Source: an uncultured Bdellovibrionales bacterium (GTDB lineage: Bacteria > Bdellovibrionota > Bdellovibrionia > Bdellovibrionales > Bdellovibrionaceae). From it: a stretch of DNA of 51,895 bases. How positions within the stretch are numbered: the first letter of the stretch is position 1; every line of letters begins with the position of its first letter. The translations under genes and the position numbers were made by a program. The stretch covers positions 1 to 51,895 of the forward strand of contig CAIYID010000027.1 of assembly GCA_903926205.1 (NCBI GenBank), in the 5' to 3' direction. The notes beneath the pieces were generated by a model. The model had not been told where the DNA came from. It searched no databases and worked only from the letters and a program-made list of their open reading frames with translations. Positions 8,151 through 16,428 of the stretch are shown here, piece after piece.

Positions 8151-9607
8151 GAAATATTTCTCGTTTAACATCGTTTGGTTTGGTTGTTTTTTTACTTTTT
8201 CCCTTTGTTTTTCTTATTTTAAAATTAAATGCAATTTCAATTGTTGATCATGAGGAAGTGAGCTGGGCATTAAAAAACTCTACATTGCAGGCTGCCGGAA
8301 GTGCTAGTTTAGCGCTTATTTTAGGATTTATTTTTTTTTCAGGCATTGTTAAAATCAAAGAGATTCTTGGAATTAAAATATTTCGTTGGATTGAAATACT
8401 GTGCTTGATTCCCGGGATGCTTCCGTCACTTTTTACGATTCTAATTTTAATGAGTCTTATTCATCCATTTCCTATGGGTCTTAAAGGGATTATTTTGATT
8501 CATGGAATTATATATTCTGGGTTTATTGCGCTAAATATTTATCAGTTGGTACAGGATAAAGCGCAATCTTTAGTGGAGGTGGCTTACATTCTGGGAGCTT
8601 CACGCACTCAAATTTTTGTACAAATTTTTCGTTTGCTTAAATGGGAATTGATTTCACTGTGGATTCTGATCTTTTCCATTTGCTTTACTAGTTTTGCAGT
8701 TCCTTTGACTGTCGGTGGCGGCTGGGGAACAACTTTGGAGGTTTTGATTTTTGAAAAAATTCGTTTATCGGCAGCCTGGAGTCAGGCTTTGTCTCTAGCC
8801 TTACTGCAAAGTGTGCTTTTATTCCTTTTTTCTTTTATTCAGAGACCAGGAGCCGCACTTGAAGTGGGAAGGTATTCACAAGTACCGATTTTGGGTGGTT
8901 TCACTTCAGGGCTCCTACTCATTTTCTCACTGTTAGCTTATTATGGTACTTTTTTACTGTACTCTTTTCGAGGTTGGACACAATTCTTTCAATTATCCGA
9001 AATTGTGGGCAGCACTTTACAAACCGTACCGCAAACCTTAATTGTCGGTGTTTCCTGTGGAGCAATGATTTACATGATGCTCAATCTGACCGCTTTTGGC
9101 TGGAAACAAAAGTGGTTGCGCCGATTTCTAATAGGTTTTGTTGCGCCAAGCACTTCCTTGGCGGGCTTGATTGTGGTGCTGCTGCGACCAGATTACTTTT
9201 GGATGCAAATAGGTTTTTTCACTCTTGCTTTTGTTACAATTGTGTTTGGTGGCCTTTACCGAATGGGATTTGATCAGAGGCTCACAAGCCTAAAAATGCA
9301 AATTGAAGTGGCCCAAGTGCTGGGGGCTCATCATTGGTTAATTTTCCGAGAAGTTATTTGGCCTCAGATTCACCCAATGGCTGCGCGGCTGGCAGGAATT
9401 GCGTCCTTGTGGATGGTGGGGGATTTTGCCTTATCAAGAGTTATATTTTCTCAAGACATTGTTTTAGCGCAAGTTGTTCAAGGCTTAATTAATAGTTATC
9501 ATTTAGACATTGGCATGGCCGTGATGAATGTGGTGATACTTATCGGCTTGGCACTTTACTTTTTATTTGAAGGGTTTGGTCGTGTCTTTAGTTACAAAAC
9601 TCCATAA
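8147..9607 (+). CDS. thiP: Thiamine ABC transporter permease (fused two-domain)
   Basis: The 486-residue inner-membrane protein has about 12 hydrophobic segments arranged as two permease domains. Each carries an EAA-type cytoplasmic loop, EVAYILGASRTQIFVQIF near residue 140 and EVAQVLGAHHWLIFREVIWP near residue 390, which dock to the ATPase. Fused permeases of this size are typical of ThiP and of ferric-ion FbpB; the ThiB-type binding protein next door decides for thiamine. The start overlaps the thiB stop as ATGA. The 3' end overlaps the start of thiQ by 26 nt. Confidence 0.87.
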   Translation: MRNISRLTSFGLVVFLLFPFVFLILKLNAISIVDHEEVSWALKNSTLQAAGSASLALILGFIFFSGIVKIKEILGIKIFRWIEILCLIPGMLPSLFTILILMSLIHPFPMGLKGIILIHGIIYSGFIALNIYQLVQDKAQSLVEVAYILGASRTQIFVQIFRLLKWELISLWILIFSICFTSFAVPLTVGGGWGTTLEVLIFEKIRLSAAWSQALSLALLQSVLLFLFSFIQRPGAALEVGRYSQVPILGGFTSGLLLIFSLLAYYGTFLLYSFRGWTQFFQLSEIVGSTLQTVPQTLIVGVSCGAMIYMMLNLTAFGWKQKWLRRFLIGFVAPSTSLAGLIVVLLRPDYFWMQIGFFTLAFVTIVFGGLYRMGFDQRLTSLKMQIEVAQVLGAHHWLIFREVIWPQIHPMAARLAGIASLWMVGDFALSRVIFSQDIVLAQVVQGLINSYHLDIGMAVMNVVILIGLALYFLFEGFGRVFSYKTP

Positions 9608-10247
9608 AAAATACGAAGAGTTTTCTTTGGAAATTGATGAGTGGGAAATTCTCGATCGGGGAGTGACGGCACTCATCGGCCCCTCCGGTTCGGGTAAAAC
9701 TTCGATCCTTCGCGCCCTGCTTGGTTTGGAGTCCTGTCCCGGTCTTTCTTGGGTTTTTACTGGAGTGGATTTAGCTCAGCTGACAACTCCTGATCGCCGA
9801 ATAGGTATTGTTTTTCAAAATTATGAATTATTTCCTCATCTCACTGCGGAACAAAATATTCTTTTTGCGGCTCGAGCAAGGAAGATTCCTGCAATTCAGC
9901 AAAAAGAAAAATTAAATTCTTTGGCAGAAAAATTACAATTAAATTCCCTTTTAAAACGGTCTGCAGCTTTGCTCTCCGGCGGAGAGAAGCAACGAGTTGC
10001 TCTTGCGCGAGCTTTGATCGGTGCGCCCAGAATATTATTCTTGGATGAACCCTTTTCCGCTCTTGACGAAGCGCTCAGAGATAAAGCGCGAGCTCTCGTG
10101 CGACAAGTTTTGGAGGATGAAAAAATTCCTGCACTGTTGATCACTCATGATGAGAGGGATCTTTCTGCTTTGGCGCATAAAATCACGCAAATTGACGCTG
10201 GGAGAATTCTTGCCGAAAAACTTCCGGACAAAAGTCGTATTTTTTAG
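9582..10247 (+). CDS. thiQ: Thiamine ABC transporter ATP-binding protein
   Basis: A complete ABC ATPase of 221 residues: Walker A GPSGSGKT, Q-loop VFQNYELFPHL, signature LSGGEKQRVALARAL, Walker B ILFLDEPFSALD and H-loop LLITHDERD. It powers uptake through the ThiP permease. The GTG at 9582 is preferred to the upstream TTG at 9567 because GAAGGG lies about 7 nt before it. The gene ends the thiBPQ operon; a response-regulator gene follows after 44 nt. Confidence 0.9.
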   Translation: MSLVTKLHKKYEEFSLEIDEWEILDRGVTALIGPSGSGKTSILRALLGLESCPGLSWVFTGVDLAQLTTPDRRIGIVFQNYELFPHLTAEQNILFAARARKIPAIQQKEKLNSLAEKLQLNSLLKRSAALLSGGEKQRVALARALIGAPRILFLDEPFSALDEALRDKARALVRQVLEDEKIPALLITHDERDLSALAHKITQIDAGRILAEKLPDKSRIF

Positions 10248-10291
10248 CTGGCCCCTTGGATATTTTTTAAAATACTCCGAAGAGAGTATTG

Positions 10292-10672
10292 ATGAAACAC
10301 AAAGTCTTGGTCATTGATGATGAAATAGATATTTGCGAAATGATGAGAGATATTATTTCGCCTTTGGGTTTTGAGGTCTTAACAACTCTGAGTGCTTCTG
10401 AAGCCTTAACAATCGTAGAAAAAGAAAATGTCCACTTAATTATATCCGACATTATGATGCCTGATATGACAGGCATTGATTTAATTAAACAGCTACGATC
10501 AAAAAGCTATAAATATCCAGTGGTTTTTGTCTCCGCCAGCGACGCGGACGAATATTTAGTGAAGGCTCTACAATATGGTGCTTCAGACTTCATTTCTAAG
10601 CCATTTGATTCGGCAGAGCTTATAGACCTTGTAAAGAGACTGCTAGCCAATGTTGATGCTTCGGTTGCTTAA
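10292..10672 (+). CDS. Single-domain response regulator (CheY-like receiver)
   Basis: A stand-alone receiver domain of 126 residues: acidic pair in VIDDE (D9, D10), phosphoacceptor Asp 53 in ISDIMMPD, Ser 81 in FVSASD and Lys 103 in FISKPFD. There is no output domain, so it works through protein contacts like CheY or Spo0F-type regulators. The ATG at 10292 follows a GAAGAGAG site. No histidine kinase is adjacent; candidates in this window are at 30146 and 48851, but no pairing can be shown from sequence. Confidence 0.92.
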   Translation: MKHKVLVIDDEIDICEMMRDIISPLGFEVLTTLSASEALTIVEKENVHLIISDIMMPDMTGIDLIKQLRSKSYKYPVVFVSASDADEYLVKALQYGASDFISKPFDSAELIDLVKRLLANVDASVA

Positions 10673-10706
10673 CTCCAAAACAGTAAAATGATTTTCTTAG
10701 AACATA

Positions 10707-10901
10707 TTAATCTTCGGAGAAATCTCCGTTTTTTAATTCTTTTCGAATCACGCTGCGAATCGTATCCGCATAAGATTTGGCGCGAATGGCTCTCAGCAAT
10801 TTTTGACGATCCTGTTTTTTCTTTTTCCAAGCAGGAACTTCAGTGGTTTCAGAACTCGTATTTACCTCAACCGTTTGATCAATCTTTTTAGCTGCGCTCA
10901 T
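10707..10901 (-). CDS. Small basic protein of unknown function (64 aa)
   Basis: A strong GGAGAGG ribosome-binding site lies 6 nt before the ATG on the minus strand, which argues for a real gene. The protein has an acidic/polar N-terminal third and a Lys/Arg-rich centre (AWKKKKQDRQKLLRAIRAK), with no cysteines, signal peptide or membrane segment. It might bind nucleic acid or ribosomes, but there is no motif to support this. It stands alone, convergent with the response-regulator gene (34 nt between stops). Confidence 0.6.
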   Translation of the reverse strand: MSAAKKIDQTVEVNTSSETTEVPAWKKKKQDRQKLLRAIRAKSYADTIRSVIRKELKNGDFSED

Positions 10902-11045
10902 TTAGCACCTCTCCAATATATTTATCGGACAAAGGTCTAGTAAAGTTAAGAACAGGCTCGTTAATTTCGCGACAAGATTTCACTTCGATGTCTCAAAATG
11001 ATTCGGTTCGGAGTTTAGCATTAATCATTTCAAGGTCAGCTGGCA

Positions 11046-12638
11046 TTACTCGAAAATCATTTCACCAGCTTTGACGGGCTTTAGAATAAGAATGAAGACC
11101 ACTGAAATAAGTAGTCCAATCGAGAGAACAAGAAACACTTCGTTAAAAGATTGAATAAAGGAATCCCTGATCGCAGCACTTAAGAAAGCTTTTGCAGCGG
11201 CGAGCTTGGCTTGAACCATGTCATAACCGAGTGTGCGAAAAGCCATTTCAACTTTGTAAACATATTCTTGCACTAAGCTTGATCCTGAATTGATGGAATC
11301 AATGATCGAGCGCTGATGGACTTGTTGTTTAGATACAAGAAAAGTTCCAGCCAGGGAGACGCCCAGCGAGCCACCAAGATTTCTCATCATATTAAAAATT
11401 GCCGAGGCATTTCCGGCATCATGCTCTCCGACAAGGGACATTCCAATAGTAGAAATGGGAATGAGAAAAAGCGGCTGTCCAAGCGCGCGAATGAAAAGGG
11501 ACCAGCGGACTTGTTCTCCTGCGTAATTGAAATCCATAAAGGCATTAAGAAAATTACTGTAAGCAAACATCAATAAACCCACTGTCGCTAATAACTTCAG
11601 GTTAACTCTTTTCATTAAAAGAGGGACTAGCGGCATTACAAAAATTTGAGGAATTCCAATCCACATCACCGTTTGGCCAATTTGAGTTGGTGAATAGTTG
11701 TGAATTTGTCCAAGATAAAGACTCAAAGAAAAAATTCCACCATAAAGAGCGGCTCCAGTGATCATGGTGATGAGAGAAGTGAGCAAAAAATTACGGTCTT
11801 TAAAAACAAACAGATTTAAGATTGGGCTTTTTCGAGTGAGCTGGGAAATAAAAAAAGTCGTTAACATAATCATCGCAATTAGAGTGCAGACCTGGATATT
11901 AAAATCTTCAAACCAATCATGCCGGGCTCCCTCTTCTAACACATAGGTCAAGGTTCCTAAGCCGAGTGACAGGGAGAAAATTCCGATCAAGTCGATTTTT
12001 TTCAACATCGACCAGTCAATTTTATTAGGACGAATACCAGCCATGATCAGACTGATCATTAAAGCACCAGGGATTAAATTGAAAAAGAAAATATAACGCC
12101 AGCCAAACTCATCGGTGATCCATCCTCCCAGGGAGGGGCCAACAGTGGGGGCCAAGGTCGCAGTCATGCCGAAAATAACCATAGAAATATGTCGCATATT
12201 TCGTGGAATAAATACGAGTAAAATTTGAAAAGCCATCGGTACTAAAGCGCCACCGACAAAGCCTTGAAAGGCTCGAAAAAAAATCAAGCTTGGCAAATTC
12301 CAGGACATACCACAAAGAACCGAAGCTAAAATAAATAGAGCACAATTCCAAACGACAAAACGGCGCACGCCGAAAACCTCTGACAAATATCCGGTGAGCG
12401 GAATCATAATGGTTTCCGCGATAAGATAGGCTGTGGAAATCCATCCGCTTTCAGTAAAATCAAGACCCAATGATCCTGAAATTTCACGGAGAGAAGCATT
12501 GGTTACTTGAATATCTAAGATAGCAATGAAAGCTCCCAGCGAAGCTCCAAAAACGGCAAGCCATTTTCGAAACTGCGCCTTTTTAGGCCCGGCCTGTTTA
12601 TTTTTTATAAATGGGAGCGGCGCGGGGTTGATGTTCAT
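11046..12638 (-). CDS. DHA2-type MFS drug efflux transporter (EmrB-like)
   Basis: The 530-residue protein has about 14 hydrophobic segments, as in DHA2 drug:H+ antiporters. The N-terminal half holds the family signatures: FGASLGAFIAILDIQVTNA in TM1, GWISTAYLIAETIMIPLTG, and RAFQGFVGGALVPMAF in TM4, followed by APTVGPSLGGWITD, the motif C antiporter signature in TM5. It sits in the inner membrane and works with the adaptor and outer-membrane channel encoded upstream. The ATG overlaps the adaptor stop codon (ATGA). Substrates are unknown; hydrophobic toxic compounds are typical for the family. Confidence 0.92.
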   Translation of the reverse strand: MNINPAPLPFIKNKQAGPKKAQFRKWLAVFGASLGAFIAILDIQVTNASLREISGSLGLDFTESGWISTAYLIAETIMIPLTGYLSEVFGVRRFVVWNCALFILASVLCGMSWNLPSLIFFRAFQGFVGGALVPMAFQILLVFIPRNMRHISMVIFGMTATLAPTVGPSLGGWITDEFGWRYIFFFNLIPGALMISLIMAGIRPNKIDWSMLKKIDLIGIFSLSLGLGTLTYVLEEGARHDWFEDFNIQVCTLIAMIMLTTFFISQLTRKSPILNLFVFKDRNFLLTSLITMITGAALYGGIFSLSLYLGQIHNYSPTQIGQTVMWIGIPQIFVMPLVPLLMKRVNLKLLATVGLLMFAYSNFLNAFMDFNYAGEQVRWSLFIRALGQPLFLIPISTIGMSLVGEHDAGNASAIFNMMRNLGGSLGVSLAGTFLVSKQQVHQRSIIDSINSGSSLVQEYVYKVEMAFRTLGYDMVQAKLAAAKAFLSAAIRDSFIQSFNEVFLVLSIGLLISVVFILILKPVKAGEMIFE

Positions 12639-13525
12639 TCAGTTGCCGGAGTTAAGTTGATCGTCGTTAAAACAGACATTCCAGGACGTAATTCATATTG
12701 AGGATTCGGGTCGATGGAAATTTTAACAGGCACGCGCTGAACGACTTTGGTGAAGTTTCCAGTGGCGTTTTCTGGTGGTAAAAGGCTGAGCACAGAGCCG
12801 CTAGAGGGATAAATGCCTTCAACATGACCATGAAATTGTACTCCAGGATAGGCATCGACCTCGATATCCACAGATTGGCCCACATGAATTTTTTCAATTT
12901 GAGTTTCCTTGTAATTGGCCTTCACCCAGGTTTTTTCTTTGGAAATAACTGTGACCAAGTTTTGTCCCGGTTGAATAAATTGACCTGGTTTAATGTAGGT
13001 TTTCCCGACGACTCCTTTGGCAGGAGAAACAACGGACGTGTATTTAAGTTTAAGTTCCGAGCCACGGTAATCAGCCTTTGCTGCAATCAAAGCCGCTTCT
13101 GCCAACTCAAAATCAGATTGAGAAATAAGTTTAGAGCGCACCAAAGATTTGGCTCTTTCAAAGTCAGCTTGAGTTTTTTTCAGTTTGGCTTCTTTAAACC
13201 CTTTTTCAACATTAACATCCGTCTCATCCATCTGAATGAGAACATCGTTTTTTTCGACTTTTTGATCTTCTTCAACTTTAACGGCGTTCACATAACCCAT
13301 CATTCGCGATTGAACATTGTAAATATCGGCTTCGACATAGGCATTGTTGGTTTCGATATGTGATTTTGAGTAAATAAACCATTTATAACAGAGGGTTGTG
13401 GCCAGGCCAGCCACAAAGCAGCCGATGGAAAGAAGCCCCATTTTAAAAAAGAAGTCGCGATTTAACTGAATAAAACTTTTGCTCTCGGCCTTTGGCGGTA
13501 CCAGCTTAATGGCAGGTTCACTCAT
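12635..13525 (-). CDS. EmrA/HlyD-type membrane fusion protein
   Basis: The 296-residue periplasmic adaptor has one N-terminal transmembrane segment (about residues 30-52), a biotinyl-lipoyl-like half (TNNAYVEADIYNVQS ... VEEDQKVEKNDVLIQMD), a coiled-coil hairpin (about 100-145) and a beta-barrel region (GVVGKTYIKPGQFIQPGQNL; VKANYKETQIEKIHVGQ). It links the MFS pump to the TolC-like channel. The start at 13525 has GGAG upstream and overlaps the end of the channel gene by 8 nt. Three genes in order channel-adaptor-pump form one minus-strand operon. Confidence 0.92.
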   Translation of the reverse strand: MSEPAIKLVPPKAESKSFIQLNRDFFFKMGLLSIGCFVAGLATTLCYKWFIYSKSHIETNNAYVEADIYNVQSRMMGYVNAVKVEEDQKVEKNDVLIQMDETDVNVEKGFKEAKLKKTQADFERAKSLVRSKLISQSDFELAEAALIAAKADYRGSELKLKYTSVVSPAKGVVGKTYIKPGQFIQPGQNLVTVISKEKTWVKANYKETQIEKIHVGQSVDIEVDAYPGVQFHGHVEGIYPSSGSVLSLLPPENATGNFTKVVQRVPVKISIDPNPQYELRPGMSVLTTINLTPATE

Positions 13526-14846
13526 GGGGCACTCCTTTGTTCTGTTCAAATGCTAAGTAACTATCAACATCGGCAATCAGGTGGAAAAAAACTAATTTTG
13601 CAGCTTCGTAAGCGAACAGGGCTTGAACATTCAAATCAAGAACTGTGGCTAAATTTGTTTGTGCATTAATCAGCTCAATATTACTTGAACTTCCGATGCG
13701 AATTTTATGCTCAGCATACTGAAGTTCTTTGCGCGCTAATTCCAATTGTTTGTTCGCTGAATTAACAACCTTACGAGCAAACTCCAGTTGTGCTTTTGCC
13801 GTTTCCAACTGACTTTTTGTTTCCAGCTGCACCTGCTGGAACTGTTGATTTGCAGTATTCACTTTCGTTAACATTTCAGCACTTCGAGCTTGCTGATAAC
13901 CACCTGTAAAAAGTGGCAGGCTCACTTGAATTCCCACAGCCCCTGAGGGCGTGGCCGATATTCCTAAAAATTGAGTGCCGGCCATTCCTATTTCTCCATA
14001 TAAAGAGACAACAGGCTTTTGTTCATTATCGACGGATTCTTTTAAGTAGGAAACGGCTTTCAGTGTGTACTCAGCAACCTTTACTTCTGGTCGATCCGTC
14101 GCCTTTCCTTCTAATCGAGCAAGCTCCTCTGCTGGGATTTCATGAAAAGTGAGTTTTTCGAGGCGAATGGAAGGAGGAAGCTCGACTAAGAGTTCTTTGA
14201 GTTCCTGAAGGGCTTTGTCGTAAGAAGCCTCGGCATCCAATTTTTTAAATTTATCACGTTCGACCAGGGCTTCTGCACGCGCCAAATCCAAAGGCACACC
14301 AACACCGTTCTTAACTTTTTCAGTGGCCAAGTGAAAAAGCGACGAGTCTTTACTGAGTAGCAGATCAACGACTTCACTTTTCTTTTGATATTGTTGAGCA
14401 TTCAAATAACGTAACAAAACTAAAAATTTCAAATCGTTTTGGTATTGGCGAGTGGTGGCGTTTCCTAAACGGCTATTTTCCTCAGCCGCTTTGATTCGAG
14501 AAAGTGCGGCTTTGTTATGGAAATCATATTTTCCTTCGATCCCAGAAACTCCCGCACCAATCATATCGTGAAGGGTGTTACTAAACCCATACATGAGTTC
14601 ACTTGTGCGAGCGACAAACTCTCTGGCAAAAGCACTGACCATCACATTTGTAGGAGCTCGCGCTTGCAACAATTTTGATTCAGCTTCTTCTTTTGGAGAA
14701 AAACTTTGCTGCCAACGTAGGCCTGATTTTACCAATTGTTCTGAGGCCATTTTTTTTGTGTAAACAGAATCTTCTGCCGCGCGGGCAGAGGTGAAACTAA
14801 TACACATCACTAGAAACAGGACCGCTGTCTTAATTAATCTCAACAT
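13518..14846 (-). CDS. TolC-family outer-membrane efflux protein
   Basis: The 442-residue protein begins with a signal peptide (hydrophobic residues 8-18, cleavage near ARA at 23) and shows the OEP-family internal duplication: two long helical stretches, the second containing GAVGIQVSLPLFTGGYQQARSAEM, a well-conserved TolC hallmark, and then IRIGSSSNIELINAQTNL. It forms a trimeric tunnel from the periplasm through the outer membrane. First gene of the efflux operon; a Fur-box-like site lies about 80 nt upstream. Confidence 0.92.
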   Translation of the reverse strand: MLRLIKTAVLFLVMCISFTSARAAEDSVYTKKMASEQLVKSGLRWQQSFSPKEEAESKLLQARAPTNVMVSAFAREFVARTSELMYGFSNTLHDMIGAGVSGIEGKYDFHNKAALSRIKAAEENSRLGNATTRQYQNDLKFLVLLRYLNAQQYQKKSEVVDLLLSKDSSLFHLATEKVKNGVGVPLDLARAEALVERDKFKKLDAEASYDKALQELKELLVELPPSIRLEKLTFHEIPAEELARLEGKATDRPEVKVAEYTLKAVSYLKESVDNEQKPVVSLYGEIGMAGTQFLGISATPSGAVGIQVSLPLFTGGYQQARSAEMLTKVNTANQQFQQVQLETKSQLETAKAQLEFARKVVNSANKQLELARKELQYAEHKIRIGSSSNIELINAQTNLATVLDLNVQALFAYEAAKLVFFHLIADVDSYLAFEQNKGVPHE

Positions 14847-14923
14847 ATCGTTGAAAATCTCGGTATTTCTTCAAAAAAAGTGAACGATTTTCCAGAACTT
14901 ATTTCCGGCTTAACAAAGCCTTA

Positions 14924-14941
14924 AGTAATCATTCTCATTGC
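14924..14941 (-). promoter_or_regulatory. Fur-box-like operator upstream of the efflux operon
   Basis: On the minus strand the site reads AATGAGAATGATTAC, which fits the Fur consensus core (AATGATAATCATTA) at about 12 of 14 positions and keeps the GATAAT-type hexamer rhythm. It lies about 80 nt upstream of the TolC-like start and about 65 nt upstream (other side) of the sigma-28-like site for the first flagellin. A Fur or Fur-family role is inference from consensus only. Confidence 0.4.
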
Positions 14942-15003
14942 TTTAAAAGCTGACTCAGAAGGTAAATAAGTCCTAATAAATACATACACTTATAAAATAC
15001 AAC

Positions 15004-15031
15004 TAAAGTCATAACGCGGCGCGTCCGAAGA
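15004..15031 (+). promoter_or_regulatory. Sigma-28-like promoter for flagellin 1
   Basis: TAAA at 15004-15007, then 16 nt, then TCCGAAGA at 15024-15031. The sigma-28 (FliA) consensus is TAAA-N15-GCCGATAA. The -10 keeps CCGA and the last A but has one extra spacer base, so this is the weakest of the flagellin promoters. It would give a leader of about 95 nt. Confidence 0.5.
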
Positions 15032-15134
15032 GGGTTCTGACTGCTGTTTGAGGTTTCTAAATTAGGTCTGTGGGCGCATTCCCTCGCGGGACAAAGATAG
15101 GCTTTGTTCCTTTCTGAGACGAAAGGAGTGCTCA

Positions 15135-15962
15135 ATGGGTCTTCGTATCAATACGAATCTCCCATCTCTTACTGCTCAACGCTCGTTGGATATGAACGTT
15201 CGAAAAACCGAACGTGCCATGAAACAATTGGCGTCGGGAAGCCGATTTGCTGACATCACCGAAGGCGCTGCGGATTTCGCCATCGGTGAGCATATTCGTG
15301 CGCAAGAAAAAGGGATGGAAGCGGCGGCGAACAACGCTGCCACTGCAACCAATTTCGTACAAATTGCCGAGGGTGGGCTTAACGAACAAAATAATATTTT
15401 GATTCGAATGCGGGAACTGTCTGTGCAGGCCGCGTCTGATACTTATTCGGACACTGAGCGGGAGATGATGAATTTTGAGTTCCAACAATTATCTAAAGAG
15501 TTTGACCGAATTGCTAAGTCGACCTCTTATGGCTCCCAGAAATTATTGAATGGCGACGGAAAAAGTTACCAATTTCAGGTGGGCCCGAATAACACCCCAA
15601 ACGACGTGATCAAATATGAATTCAATACAAACACCACCGCTTCAAATATGGGAGTTGATGGGCTTGATGTGAAAGACCTATCAAGTGCAGAGGATTCACT
15701 CTCGAGGATTGATGAGGCCATCACGCAAATGGGAAAACAGAGAGCGAGTCTTGGTGCAATTCAGTCTCGGTTTAACAGTGTAAGCAATTTCACGTCTGAT
15801 CAAGTCATCGGATTAGAAGAGGCCCGCTCTCGAATTGAAGACACAGATGTAGCTAAGGCTTACTCCGAAATGGTAAAGGGCTCAGCACTACAACAGTATC
15901 AAATGGCGGTGTTGGCAGAGGCCAATCGTTGGCCAGGAAGCGTGTTGCGCTTGATAGCTTAG
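15135..15962 (+). CDS. Flagellin 1, divergent paralogue (275 aa)
   Basis: Conserved flagellin N-terminus (MGLRINTNLPSLTAQRSL) and C-terminal D0/D1 helices are present with no D2/D3 insert. Two otherwise conserved spots differ from the neighbours: residues 43-52 read EGAADFAIGE instead of DDAAGLAISE, and the C-terminus reads LAEANRWPGSVLRLIA instead of LAQANQQPNMALKLV. Both lie in the D0/D1 contacts that hold the filament together, so this subunit may occupy a special filament position. It has AAAGGAG 6 nt before the ATG, its own sigma-28-like promoter and its own terminator. Secreted through the flagellar export apparatus. Confidence 0.93.
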   Translation: MGLRINTNLPSLTAQRSLDMNVRKTERAMKQLASGSRFADITEGAADFAIGEHIRAQEKGMEAAANNAATATNFVQIAEGGLNEQNNILIRMRELSVQAASDTYSDTEREMMNFEFQQLSKEFDRIAKSTSYGSQKLLNGDGKSYQFQVGPNNTPNDVIKYEFNTNTTASNMGVDGLDVKDLSSAEDSLSRIDEAITQMGKQRASLGAIQSRFNSVSNFTSDQVIGLEEARSRIEDTDVAKAYSEMVKGSALQQYQMAVLAEANRWPGSVLRLIA

Positions 15963-15970
15963 TATGAAGA

Positions 15971-16014
15971 AATCCGAGTTCGTTGAAAAAAAGAACTCGG
16001 ATTTTAATTTTTTC
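15971..16014 (+). terminator. Intrinsic terminator after flagellin 1
   Basis: AATCCGAGTTC (15971-15981) pairs perfectly with GAACTCGGATT (15993-16003), 11 bp, followed by a T-rich tail (ttaattttttt). It begins 8 nt after the flagellin stop codon, so flagellin 1 is its own transcription unit. Confidence 0.9.
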
Positions 16015-16138
16015 TCACAAAATTTTTGTTTCAAACCGAGAAACCTAGACCAAGGTCGATATTTTTTTTATTTCAATCTTCCTAAATTATTTCAAACACA
16101 AGATGCGCGGCGTCAAGATTCTTACTGGACCTTGGTCC
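16015..16138. other. Intergenic stretch before the flagellin 2 promoter
   Basis: Between the flagellin 1 terminator and the flagellin 2 promoter. AT-rich, with stops in all frames and no feature recognised. Confidence 0.5.
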
Positions 16139-16165
16139 TAAAGTTTTTTGGACGAAAGACGAGAA
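16139..16165 (+). promoter_or_regulatory. Sigma-28-like promoter for flagellin 2
   Basis: CTAAAG with TAAA at 16139-16142, a 15-nt spacer starting GTTTTTT, then GACGAGAA at 16158-16165. This matches TAAAGTTT-N11-GCCGATAA at all four -35 core bases and six of eight -10 bases with the exact spacing. The start codon is about 260 nt further on, so the leader is long. Confidence 0.7.
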
Positions 16166-16171
16166 GGTGTT

Positions 16172-16428
16172 TGTAACACGTTGGAGCTACCGCGAGAAGA
16201 TCTAAAGGGACCTCGACAGCAGTCAAACTTCGAGAACCCAGAAGTTCCTCCCGTGCAACCCTCCTGGCAGAAGAGACAGTCACCTCTGAAGCCATGAGGG
16301 ATCTCCAGCACAAAAAAAGTTAGCACTCAAACTGGTGCTTTTATTCAGGGACAACCCTTTGGTGGTTTCTGTTTATGAGCTCAGGAAGTGGAAAAAGGGA
16401 AAAACTTTTTGTCTGTAGGGAGGACAAT
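16172..16428 (+). other. Long structured 5' leader of flagellin 2
   Basis: About 257 nt lie between the predicted transcription start and the ATG with no convincing gene. TCCTCCC at 16246-16252 is perfectly complementary to the ribosome-binding segment GGGAGGA at 16418-16424, and CCCTCC at 16259-16264 is a second near-complement. Local hairpins include AACTTC/GAAGTT around 16229-16246 and AGCAC/GTGCT at 16322-16339. This is consistent with post-transcriptional control of flagellin translation, but folding was judged only by eye. Confidence 0.45.

Noticed and set aside
12824-13363. A 179-codon plus-strand frame opposite the EmrA-like gene
   Set aside because: It is Phe/Asn rich with no ribosome-binding site and lies wholly antisense to a clear HlyD-family gene.
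15132-15488. A 118-codon minus-strand frame opposite flagellin 1
   Set aside because: It is a shadow of the flagellin coding strand with no start context.
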